DNA from: Kitasatospora sp. NBC_01246
Lineage (GTDB): Bacteria > Actinomycetota > Actinomycetes > Streptomycetales > Streptomycetaceae
Direction of reading: 5' to 3'
Assembly (NCBI RefSeq): GCF_036226505.1
Contig: NZ_CP108484.1
Span: 62,001 to 126,000, forward strand
DNA: 64,000 bases
This document shows positions 1-8,059 of this stretch, one piece after another (positions within the stretch are counted from its first letter, which is position 1; every line of letters begins with the position of its first letter). Position numbers and translations under genes: made by a program. The notes beneath the pieces were generated by a model. The model ran no database searches, had not been told where the DNA came from, and saw nothing but the letters and a program-made list of their open reading frames with translations.

Positions 1-3000
1 GTGACAAGCTGCAGCTCGTCCCGGTAGAGATAGAGCGTTCCGAGGACCGGGCCGAGCCAGCGCGATGCCTCGTCCTTCTCCTGACCATTCCTGTCCGCGC
101 AGTACAGGGTGACATCGATCGGCTTGGGAACGATGGAGTGGCAGTCATAGCGACTGTACCGCTCTGCCATAAAGGCGTCGTAACGTGCCTTGTCGGCGAG
201 CCTCTCTATTTCCTCGTTGAGAGTCTTCTGGAGTTCGTCGGCGATCTTCTTTGCTTCGCCCTGAAGCCAGATTTCCTCGGCGGCGACTTCCGCCTGACGT
301 TCCTGGCTCTGCTTCTCGGCCGTGATGGCCCAGGCCTCGTCGGCGGCGTCCTGGGCCTGGGTGGCATCCTTGCCCGCCGCGCGTGCGGAGGCGTAGGCGC
401 TGTCCGCGGCGGTGCGGGCGGTCACGGCCGACCAGCGCGCCTGCGCAGCGGAGGTTCGGGCCCGCACCGCGGAGACGGCGGCCTTTCCGGCGTCGGTGCT
501 CGCGGTCTGGGCGGCGTTGCGGGCGGTGGTGGCGGACTGGCCGGCGCGGGTCGCGGAGGCTTCGGCGTCCTGGGCAGACGCCTTGGCATCGGCGGCGTAC
601 TGCCCGGCCTGGCCGGCGTAGGTGCGGGCTTGGCCGCTCGCGGCCTCGGCCTCGGCGGCGGCGTTGTTGGCGACGGCTGCGGCGGCGGTGGCCTCCCAGG
701 CGTCCTGCTGGGCCCTGGCCACGGTCTGGGACGCCTCGGCGATGAGGCGGCGCATCTGCGCGGCGTGGGTGGCTGCTAGTTGGTCCTTGCGGTCGGCCAT
801 GTACCGGCCGGTCTGCAGGAAGGAGGTGACGAGGTCGGGGGGGCCTGCGAGGGCGAGCTTGGCCGCGGACTGGACCTCCGGGCCGCCGGCGGCGAGCGCT
901 TGGAAGGCCTGGACGCGTTCGTCGGTCTGCCGGGCGGTGTACTGGCCCATCATCAGGAACCCGGCGACAGCCTTGGGTGAGCCTTCCCGCAGGGCCTTCT
1001 CAGCGGCCTCCTTGACGCTGGGCCCGCCGGTGGCGATCAGCTGATAGGCGCGGACACGGTTGTCGGTGGCCGCGGCCTCGTGCTGGCCGGTGGTGAAGAA
1101 CGCCTCGATCTGCTGGGGGGTGCCCTTCAACGCGGCGGTGGCGGCGGTGCGCACGGCCTCGTCGGGACTGTCCTGCGCGAGCTCGAGCACGCTCTGGCGC
1201 ATGTCGTCCAGTTCGGCCTTGTGCCGCCCGCTGCGCACCCAGTCCACGACCGCCTCGTCGGAGCCGGACAGGGCGGCCTTGGCGGCTTCCAGACTCCAGG
1301 GACCGCCGCTCCGCATCGTCTGGATCGCGACCTTGCGGCCCTTGGCAGCCACAGTCTTGGGGTCGGCGCCGGGCCGGGCGGCATCGGCGGCCAGGTCGGC
1401 GGCCTCCTGGTCGCGGGCCCTCCAGTCGGCGAGAAGGGTGCCGACGCCGCCGATGGCCTCGTCGTCCGCTGCCTTCATCACACGTACACCCTCGAGAGCG
1501 GCAGCGGTGCGGGCGGTGAGGTCCTCGGCCTCGGTCCTGCGGGCGAGGTCGTAAACGCTGCCCGCCGTGGTCACCGCCGCGCTCGCCGCGGCGGCGGCGG
1601 CGCGGGCCGCCTCGGCCTGACGGGTGGCCTCGGCGGCGGAGGTGGCGGATTCACCGGCGTGTTCGGCCGCCTGGTCGGCGGCGGTGGCGGCGTTCTGGGC
1701 ATGGGTGGCCGCGGAGCGGGCCGCGTCACGGGCCTGGAAGGCAGCCTGGGCAGACTGGTCGGCCAGGGCCGCAGACGCGGTCGCGGCGCGGTTGGCCTCC
1801 TTGGCCTGGCGGCGGGCCTGGTCGGCGGCGGCCTGGGCGCGCTTGTCGTTCGCGCCTGCGGCGTTCGCCAGTTGGCCGGCCTTCTCCGCGGATCCGGCGG
1901 CCGCGTTCGCGTCCGCGCCGGCGCTCTTGGCCGCGTTCGAGGCCTCGCGGGCGGCCTGGGAGGCGACTCCGGCGCTGTCCGCGGCGTCCGCGGCACGCTG
2001 GGCGTCACTGGCGGCGTTGCGCGCCTCTTCGGCCCGCTGGCGCGCTTCGGCTGCCTTGTTCCGGTCGGAGGCGGCGGCATTGGCGGCCTTGCGGGCGTTG
2101 GCCGCCGCGAGGGCGGCGCCCCCCGCGGCGCTGGCGGCGGCGCTGGCGGCGCTGGCGGCGGTTCGGGAGGCCTGGTTGGCGGCGGCCGCGGCGGCGGTTG
2201 CCTGGCCGGCTGCCGCGGCCGCGCCTTCGGCCGCGTCGGCCGCGCGTGCGGCCGCTTCCTTGACGCGGGCCAGGTCCTGCCCGGCGGCCTCGGTCTCCCT
2301 GGCCGCGGTCTCGGCGGCCTCCTTGGCGAGACGAGAGCTGTCGACCGCGCGGGCGGAAGCCGTCTTGGCGGCTTCCTTGGCGACCTGGGCCTCTTTGCCG
2401 GCCTGCTGAGCCTGTTCGGCCAGCTGGGAGATCGTCGCCCGCTCCTGGTCACGGGCGAGGGCCACAAACTGGCCGACAGCCAGGAACTCGGTGACATCGG
2501 CGGGCGTGCCCCGCAGCGCGACCTTCGCCGCCTCTCGCGTGGCCGGCCCGCCGGTGGCTATGAGCTGGAACGCGCGGACGCGATTGTCGGTCTTCGCGGC
2601 GTCGAACTGGCCCTCTTCGAGATACCGCTTGACGTCACCGGGAGTGCCCTTCAGGGCGGCGGTGGCCTGTTCCTTGACGCTCACCCCTCCGGTGGCGATG
2701 AGCTGGAACGCCTCGACCCGGCGGTCCTGGTCCAGCGGGGCCACCCAGCCGTCCTTGAGGAAGGCGCGCAGTTCCTCCTCGGTTCCCTTCAGCGCCCTGG
2801 TGGCCGCCTCACGGACCCCGGCCCCACCGAGACTGAACATCTGGAAAGCGCTTACCCGCTGGTCGTGGTACTCCTCGATGTCCAGGCCGGCGTCCAGGAA
2901 CCGCTTGACGTCCTCATCCGACCCGGTCAGCGCGGCCTCGGCGGCCGCGCTGACACCGGGGCCGCCGCTCAGCCACAAACTGACGACACGACCACGGTCT

Positions 3001-3191
3001 GTCAGCGAGGACGCGCTCGAACCGGCATCAGGCTCTGTCGCGAAGGCGGGCGCCGCACTGAACAGGCCGACCATGAGCGTCACGGACAGCAGACCGGCCA
3101 AAGCACCGCGCAGTCCGGCGTTCCTCCTGTCACGGCGCCGTTTTCTTCTGGAGATGCCTGGCGCTCCCAAAGAACGCAATGGGTGATTCAA
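1..3191 (-). CDS. Exported ALF-repeat / alanine-rich coiled-coil protein (C-terminus outside window)
   Basis: An open frame enters at about 3191 and is still open at the left edge, so at least 1,060 residues are encoded and the C-terminus is missing. TTG at 3191 is chosen because GAGAGGG lies 7 nt upstream; a TTG at 3197 is also possible. The start carries a long Arg-rich n-region (RRKRRR) and a hydrophobic stretch ending APAFA, a plausible signal peptide. It is followed by about four ALF repeats (pattern VRAFQLIATGGP...REAA..AL.GTP.D...FL..GQ), then about 300 residues of Ala-rich heptad-like sequence, more ALF repeats, a second Ala-rich stretch, and a charged segment (EEIERLADKARYDAFMAERY). 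ALF repeats are a short helical family of unknown function, common in streptomycete exported proteins. Comparable proteins can end in a toxin or HINT domain; whether this one does cannot be seen. The opposite strand shows long open frames that are composition shadows. Confidence 0.9.
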   Translation of the reverse strand, partial: MNHPLRSLGAPGISRRKRRRDRRNAGLRGALAGLLSVTLMVGLFSAAPAFATEPDAGSSASSLTDRGRVVSLWLSGGPGVSAAAEAALTGSDEDVKRFLDAGLDIEEYHDQRVSAFQMFSLGGAGVREAATRALKGTEEELRAFLKDGWVAPLDQDRRVEAFQLIATGGVSVKEQATAALKGTPGDVKRYLEEGQFDAAKTDNRVRAFQLIATGGPATREAAKVALRGTPADVTEFLAVGQFVALARDQERATISQLAEQAQQAGKEAQVAKEAAKTASARAVDSSRLAKEAAETAARETEAAGQDLARVKEAAARAADAAEGAAAAAGQATAAAAAANQASRTAASAASAAASAAGGAALAAANARKAANAAASDRNKAAEARQRAEEARNAASDAQRAADAADSAGVASQAAREASNAAKSAGADANAAAGSAEKAGQLANAAGANDKRAQAAADQARRQAKEANRAATASAALADQSAQAAFQARDAARSAATHAQNAATAADQAAEHAGESATSAAEATRQAEAARAAAAAASAAVTTAGSVYDLARRTEAEDLTARTAAALEGVRVMKAADDEAIGGVGTLLADWRARDQEAADLAADAARPGADPKTVAAKGRKVAIQTMRSGGPWSLEAAKAALSGSDEAVVDWVRSGRHKAELDDMRQSVLELAQDSPDEAVRTAATAALKGTPQQIEAFFTTGQHEAAATDNRVRAYQLIATGGPSVKEAAEKALREGSPKAVAGFLMMGQYTARQTDERVQAFQALAAGGPEVQSAAKLALAGPPDLVTSFLQTGRYMADRKDQLAATHAAQMRRLIAEASQTVARAQQDAWEATAAAAVANNAAAEAEAASGQARTYAGQAGQYAADAKASAQDAEASATRAGQSATTARNAAQTASTDAGKAAVSAVRARTSAAQARWSAVTARTAADSAYASARAAGKDATQAQDAADEAWAITAEKQSQERQAEVAAEEIWLQGEAKKIADELQKTLNEEIERLADKARYDAFMAERYSRYDCHSIVPKPIDVTLYCADRNGQEKDEASRWLGPVLGTLYLYRDELQLV

Positions 3192-3416
3192 TGTCAATCC
3201 CTCTCAAAACGGGCACAATGTGAGTAAACGTGAACGAAGTATCAATCGCTCACAGGGACGCAGAGTGACAAGACACCGCCCATTGGTGCATCTTGTCGTC
3301 AACGAACAGCCACCCCGCCATACAAGGCCGCCTATGCGAAGCAGGATCTCCCTCAGCCGGGGGGTGCTGATATCTTACGCATGCTCTACTCGTGCCCGAA
3401 CAAGGGCGCGAACGCC

Positions 3417-3430
3417 GGGGAACTTTCCCC
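3417..3430. promoter_or_regulatory. 14-bp palindrome between divergent exported-protein genes
   Basis: GGGGAA-CT-TTCCCC is a perfect inverted repeat 28 bp upstream of the TTG start at 3459, inside the divergent gap 3192-3458. Its position suits an operator or start-proximal site. No known regulator consensus is recognised and the function is inferred only from placement. Confidence 0.35.
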
Positions 3431-3458
3431 GCATTGACTCAAACTCAAAGGAATTTCC

Positions 3459-4010
3459 TTGCTTGAATCCCGTTTCCGGAAGACCATCCTGGCTGGTAGC
3501 GCCAGCATCCTGATGGCGTACGTCGTATCTTCCTCGCTGCCAGCCGCACAGGCCACCACCGGTGTGACGGTAACGCCGTCCGCCGTCGGTTCAACAACGA
3601 ATGAGACGATCCCACTTGCCATTGAGGACTTCCAGCACCCAGGCGCCGCACGGATTCTGACGGAACGCAAGGTCACCTTGAAGCAAGGCGATGGACGTAT
3701 CCGGCTGAAGGAGGGCGTCGAGAACAACACGCAGGCCGCTTGCCAGGGAGCGAACGACATCTTCGTCGAGTCCCGTATCGACGACAAGAACGGATACTGC
3801 TTCACCGTCTCCGGCACCACGGGCTACCTCGCGATGGAGCTCCCGAGCGTCTACGGCTTCTGGACCGAGGAACGCTCGGTCAGCGCCAAGCTGGTCGCCT
3901 CCGGGCACGAGACGCTGGTGAACGTCGCCCCCAACTCGGCCCAGCCGGTCGGGGAGAGCGTGCCCGGCGGGCAGCGCTCCGTGCTCGTCGAACTGCGCGT
4001 CACCAGCTGA
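3459..4010 (+). CDS. Small secreted protein of unknown function
   Basis: 183 residues from a TTG start; AAAGGA sits 6 nt upstream, which decides the start. Residues 1-32 form a signal peptide (basic RFRK, then a hydrophobic core, then an Ala-rich cleavage region LPAAQA). The mature part contains two cysteines, in AACQGAN and GYCFTV, that could form one disulfide, and looks mostly beta-stranded. I do not recognise the family. It lies divergent from the large ALF-repeat gene and about 200 bp upstream of the two protease-fold genes on the same strand, so it is part of a block of exported proteins. No catalytic motif is visible. Confidence 0.75.
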   Translation: MLESRFRKTILAGSASILMAYVVSSSLPAAQATTGVTVTPSAVGSTTNETIPLAIEDFQHPGAARILTERKVTLKQGDGRIRLKEGVENNTQAACQGANDIFVESRIDDKNGYCFTVSGTTGYLAMELPSVYGFWTEERSVSAKLVASGHETLVNVAPNSAQPVGESVPGGQRSVLVELRVTS

Positions 4011-4213
4011 GCCTCCAGCCGTCCCCTCGTGATGACTGGCCTCGACCGTCATCTTCGGACCGACCCGACGGCACGCCGGGACTCTCGGGGCCAGAACTGC
4101 GCCCGCCGAAGCACGCGAGAGACAGAGCCCCCTTGTGATCGAAGTAGTCGGCAGGCCGTGAGCGCACGCCGTTAACCACCAGAGCCTCCCTCACTCATCG
4201 GAGACCGAACCCC

Positions 4214-5836
4214 TTGTCCCGCAAACTCATACACCCCGCCCTCAGGGCCGGCGTTCTCTCAGCAATACTCATCGGTGCCCTGACCACGTTCTCCGTCCCC
4301 ACCGCCGGCGCCACGGCCGGCGACCCCGCCAGCAACGGCTCCTATGCCTACACCGCGCGCGTCGCAATCGGCGACAACATCCGTGCCTGTACCGGCGCGC
4401 TGGTGGACCGTAAATGGATCATCACCGCGGCGTCCTGCTTCGCCGACGACCCCGCCCAACCGCAGAACCTCGCCGCCGGCGCGCCGAAGTGGCGCACCAC
4501 CACCACCGTCGGGCGCACCGACCTCACCACCGGCGCCGGCCAGCAGGCCGACATCGTCGAACTGGTGCCCCGGCAGGACCGCGACCTCGTCATGGCCCGC
4601 CTCGCCACCCCTGTCGACGGCATCGCCACCCTCCCGCTCGCCACCACCGCACCCACCAGTGGCCAGAGCCTGCTCATGCCCGCCTACGGGCGCACCAGGA
4701 CCGAGTGGGTCCCCAACAAGCTCCACACCGGCACCTTCACCCTCGACACCGCCCGGCCCACCGCGATCGACACCACCGGCGTGAACGGCTCAGCCGTCTG
4801 CAAGGGCGACACCGGCGCCCCGCTCCTGCGCGAGACGAACGGCAAGGCCGAACTCGTCGCCATAGCCTCCCGCTCCTGGCAAGGCGGCTGCCTCGGCGAG
4901 ACCGAGACCCGCACCGGCGCCTCCAGCACCCGCACCGACGACCTCGCCTCATGGGTGAAGGAGCTGCGGCTGCGTACGGCAGACGTGCAGGCAGGTACCC
5001 ACGTGCAGGTCGTCGGGGCCAACGACACACTGTGGGACACCGTCGTGGGCCCCAGGACGGGCGGAAGTTGGTCTCCGGTCACCAGCGGTACGCTGGCCGC
5101 TGTCGACACCGTCGCCATCGGCGACACCCTCCACATCTTCGTCGTGGGCTCCGACGGCCATGTGTACACCCGTGACGGAAAGGTCGGCGGCACCTGGACG
5201 CCGTGGGGTGAGGTCCCCGGCGGCGCGGCGGGAGTCAGCGGCATCACCGCCACCGCCCGCGGCACCATGGTCGGCCTGCAGATCATCGGCTCCGACGGCT
5301 CCCTCTACAGCACCGGCGTCGACTACGCCGCCGGCTACTGGAGGCCCTCGTGGGATCGTGTCGACACCAACAACCTGAAGGCCATCACCAGCGCCACCAC
5401 CGCCAACGGTGCCGTCCACGTCTTCGCCGTCAACGAGGACCGCCGGGTCTATACCCGCGACAACAACCTCGACGGCAGCTGGACCGCGTGGGGTGAGATC
5501 CCCGGCAACGCCGTCGGCGTCGAGGACATCACCGCCAGTGCCCGCGGCAACATCGTCGATCTGCAGATCATCGGCGCCGAGGGTTCCCTGTACACCACCA
5601 ACGGGAACTTCGACGCCGGCCACTGGGACCCCGCCTGGAGCAAGGTCAGCGACAACAAGCTGAGGGCCATCACCAGCAGCGCTGAGAACAACGTCGTCCA
5701 CGTCATCGCCATCAACGAGGACTACAAGGTCTACCAGCGCGACGCCGACTACAACGCCGGCCGCTGGACCGAGTGGAGCGAGGTCCCCGGCGGCGCCGTC
5801 GGTGTCAAGGCCCTCACCGCCGCCACCACCGGCTGA
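4214..5836 (+). CDS. Secreted trypsin-fold pseudoprotease with C-terminal beta-propeller (copy A)
   Basis: 540 residues from TTG, with GGAG about 10 nt upstream. Residues 1-35 are a signal peptide. Residues about 43-250 follow the S1 (chymotrypsin) layout: ACTGALVDRKWIITAASC, then DRDLVMARL, then CKGDTGAPLL. The His of TAAHC is Ser74, the Asp is retained (about D124), and the Ser of GDSGGP is Thr200 in GDTGAP. Two of the three catalytic residues are therefore absent and hydrolysis by the usual mechanism is unlikely. Residues about 255-540 hold six or so strands-plus-loop repeats (HVYTRDG..GGTWTPWGE, LYSTG...) typical of PLL/tachylectin-like propellers, which usually bind glycans or proteins. 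The likely role is an exported binding protein. Copy B downstream shares a near-identical protease part but has a different propeller. Confidence 0.85.
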   Translation: MSRKLIHPALRAGVLSAILIGALTTFSVPTAGATAGDPASNGSYAYTARVAIGDNIRACTGALVDRKWIITAASCFADDPAQPQNLAAGAPKWRTTTTVGRTDLTTGAGQQADIVELVPRQDRDLVMARLATPVDGIATLPLATTAPTSGQSLLMPAYGRTRTEWVPNKLHTGTFTLDTARPTAIDTTGVNGSAVCKGDTGAPLLRETNGKAELVAIASRSWQGGCLGETETRTGASSTRTDDLASWVKELRLRTADVQAGTHVQVVGANDTLWDTVVGPRTGGSWSPVTSGTLAAVDTVAIGDTLHIFVVGSDGHVYTRDGKVGGTWTPWGEVPGGAAGVSGITATARGTMVGLQIIGSDGSLYSTGVDYAAGYWRPSWDRVDTNNLKAITSATTANGAVHVFAVNEDRRVYTRDNNLDGSWTAWGEIPGNAVGVEDITASARGNIVDLQIIGAEGSLYTTNGNFDAGHWDPAWSKVSDNKLRAITSSAENNVVHVIAINEDYKVYQRDADYNAGRWTEWSEVPGGAVGVKALTAATTG

Positions 5837-5849
5837 CCTACATACCTCG

Positions 5850-5895
5850 TGGTTTGCGGGGCCCGGACCAACACGGTCTGGGCCCCCGCAAACCA
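5850..5895 (+). terminator. Hairpin terminator between the two pseudoprotease genes
   Basis: Arms TGGTTTGCGGGGCCC (5850-5864) and GGGCCCCCGCAAACCA (5880-5895) pair with a one-base bulge around a 15-nt loop, 13 bp after the stop of copy A. No U-tract follows, as is usual in streptomycetes. It suggests the two paralogues can be transcribed separately. Confidence 0.65.
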
Positions 5896-5926
5896 CCATC
5901 CGCATCCGGCTTCAGGGAACCGCATC

Positions 5927-7681
5927 ATGTCTCGCACCACCTCAGCCCGCACCTGGCGTGCGGGCCTCCTCGCCATCAGCATCGCCGCAGGCACCCTCAC
6001 CGCCGGCTTGAGCACACCGGCCGTTGCCGTCTCCGCCGACCCGGCGGCCGACGGCTCCTACGCCTTCACCGCCAAGATATCGATCGGTGACACTTTCCGT
6101 GCCTGCACCGGCGCGCTGGTGGACCGCAACTGGATCATCACCGCGGCGTCCTGCTTCGCCGACGACCCCGCCCAACCGCAGAACCTCGCCGCCGGCGCGC
6201 CGAAGTGGCGCACCACCGCCACCGTCGGGCGCACCGACCTCACCACCGGCGCCGGCCAGCAGGCCGACATCGTCGAACTGGTGCCCCGGCAGGACCGCGA
6301 CCTCGTCATGGCCCGCCTCGCCACCCCCGTCGACGGCATCACCACCCTCCCGCTCGCCACCACCGCACCCACCAGTGGCCAGAGCCTGCGCATGCCCGCC
6401 TACGGGCGCACCAAGACCGAATGGGTCCCCACCAAGCTCCACACCGGCACCTTCACCCTCGACACCGCCCGGCCCACCGCGATCGACACCACCGGCGTGA
6501 ACGGCGCGGCCGTCTGCAAGGGCGACACCGGCGCCCCGCTCCTGCGCGAGACGAACGGCAAGGCCGAGCTCGTCGCCGTCGCCTCCCGCTCCTGGCAAGG
6601 CGGCTGCCTCGGCGAGACCGAGACCCGCACCGGCACCTCCAGCACCCGCACCGACGACCTCGCCTCATGGGTGAACAAGACCCGTCACACGACGCCGTCC
6701 GGGTCTGTCCTGGCCGGGTCGCCGTTCACGATCGCCGACCCCGCCGACAAGCACCTGGTCACCTTCGTCCAGGACAGCGTCAACCACCTGTGGTCCGTCG
6801 ACCCCAAGGGCGAGGGCTGGCGCGACCTCGGCGCCTACGCCGCCGGCTCCCCGACCGCCCTGGTCAACCCGGCCGACAACCACGTCGTCGTCTACGTCAA
6901 CGGGCCGAACAACCGGCTCTGGTCCTACGACCAGCAGGCCGCCCGGTGGACCCAGTTCACCACCACTTCCGCGGGCACCGTGCTGGCACCGAACGCCGTC
7001 CCGCGCACCGTCGTCGACCCGGCCGACGGGCACCTCGTCACCTACATCCGTGACACCGACAGCCACCTGTGGTCCGTCGACCCGCAGGGAGAGGGCTGGC
7101 ACAACCTCGGTCCGATCGCCGCCGCCGACCCCTCCCCCGTGGTCAACCCCAACGACGGCCATGTCGTCGTCTTCCTCAACGGCCCGAACAACCGGCTGAA
7201 CTCCATCGACGAACGCGGCGCCGGACGCACCGAGTTCACGACCACCGGTTCGGGCACCGCCATGGCCTTCGACGCCGTCCCCAGCACCGTGGTCGACCCC
7301 GCCAACGGGCACTTCACCACCTACATCCGCGACACCGCCAACCACCTGTGGTCCGTCGACCCCCTCGGCGCCGGCTGGCTCGACCACGGCGCCAAGGCCG
7401 CCACCGACCCCGTCGCGAGCATCAACCCGATCAACAACCACATCGTCGTCGTCGTCCACGTCAACGGCCCCGACAACTACCTCAACTCCTTCGAACCCCA
7501 GGGCTCCGGCGACGGCTGGACCCAGTACGACCGCACCCCCGCAGGCACCGTCATGGCCCCCGACACCAAGCCCAACACCGTCGAAGACCCGGCCGACCAC
7601 CACCTGGTCACCTACATCCGCGACACCAACAACACCCTCTGGGCCGTCGACCCCGCCGACGAAGGCTGGACCCTCCTCTAG
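5927..7681 (+). CDS. Secreted trypsin-fold pseudoprotease with C-terminal beta-propeller (copy B)
   Basis: 584 residues. ATG at 5927 is chosen over an earlier in-frame GTG because it begins the signal peptide (basic SRTTSARTWR, hydrophobic core, AVAVSA) and AGGGA lies about 10 nt upstream. The protease-fold region (about residues 44-250) is almost identical to copy A. It carries the same double replacement, Ser75 in place of the catalytic His and Thr201 in place of the nucleophile, with the Asp kept. From about 265 the protein differs: five repeats of about 65 residues with the signatures HLVTYIRDT..HLWSVDP and HVVVFLNGPNNRL, which should form a beta-propeller unlike that of copy A. This looks like one duplicated inactive platform fused to two different ligand-recognition modules. 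A 15-bp-stem hairpin lies downstream. Confidence 0.85.
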   Translation: MSRTTSARTWRAGLLAISIAAGTLTAGLSTPAVAVSADPAADGSYAFTAKISIGDTFRACTGALVDRNWIITAASCFADDPAQPQNLAAGAPKWRTTATVGRTDLTTGAGQQADIVELVPRQDRDLVMARLATPVDGITTLPLATTAPTSGQSLRMPAYGRTKTEWVPTKLHTGTFTLDTARPTAIDTTGVNGAAVCKGDTGAPLLRETNGKAELVAVASRSWQGGCLGETETRTGTSSTRTDDLASWVNKTRHTTPSGSVLAGSPFTIADPADKHLVTFVQDSVNHLWSVDPKGEGWRDLGAYAAGSPTALVNPADNHVVVYVNGPNNRLWSYDQQAARWTQFTTTSAGTVLAPNAVPRTVVDPADGHLVTYIRDTDSHLWSVDPQGEGWHNLGPIAAADPSPVVNPNDGHVVVFLNGPNNRLNSIDERGAGRTEFTTTGSGTAMAFDAVPSTVVDPANGHFTTYIRDTANHLWSVDPLGAGWLDHGAKAATDPVASINPINNHIVVVVHVNGPDNYLNSFEPQGSGDGWTQYDRTPAGTVMAPDTKPNTVEDPADHHLVTYIRDTNNTLWAVDPADEGWTLL

Positions 7682-7796
7682 GACACGCCCCGCGCCCCCA
7701 GGACAGAACCCCTCCCGACGGGGGCGCAGGCGGGACAGGCTAGACCCGCCCGCCAGCCGGCGACGGGAGCACCGGCACCGCCCGTAGGCGCAGGAC

Positions 7797-7832
7797 CGCC
7801 GCATCACCGGGCACCCACCCGGTGATGCGGCG
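7797..7832 (+). terminator. Strong hairpin downstream of pseudoprotease copy B
   Basis: Perfect 15-bp arms (CGCCGCATCACCGGG and its complement) with a 6-nt loop, about 115 bp after the stop at 7681. With the hairpin at 8012-8040 it insulates the converging genes. Nothing else is seen in 7682-8059. Confidence 0.7.
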
Positions 7833-8011
7833 TCCGCCGCCCCGCCCGAGGAACCACGCCCAGCGGGCGGTCAGGGACCGCTCGGGGCACGGCCACTCCC
7901 TCACGGTCAACGGCCGGCCTTCACACCCCCGGCCGCCGGCCCACACCGGTAGCAACACCAAGCACAGCCTCCGCCCGCCGGGTCGACGGACCAGCCGGAC
8001 GCCAGACACAA

Positions 8012-8040
8012 GGTGCCCCCGACCAACGGCCGGGGGCACC
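8012..8040 (-). terminator. Hairpin terminator of the LAXTG ALF-repeat gene
   Basis: Arms GGTGCCCCCG (8012-8021) and CGGGGGCACC (8031-8040) around a 9-nt loop, 20 bp past the stop codon at 8060 in the leftward direction. Confidence 0.7.
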
Positions 8041-8059
8041 AGGGTGTGCGGGGTCGCGG

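Noticed and set aside
1080..3227. A 715-codon rightward open frame opposite the ALF/coiled-coil gene
   Set aside because: Gly/Arg/Val-rich without domains or a ribosome binding site. The opposite strand has a signal peptide and clear ALF repeats, so this is a high-GC shadow.
4214..7681. Calling the two trypsin-fold proteins active serine proteases
   Set aside because: Catalytic His and Ser positions are Ser and Thr in both copies.
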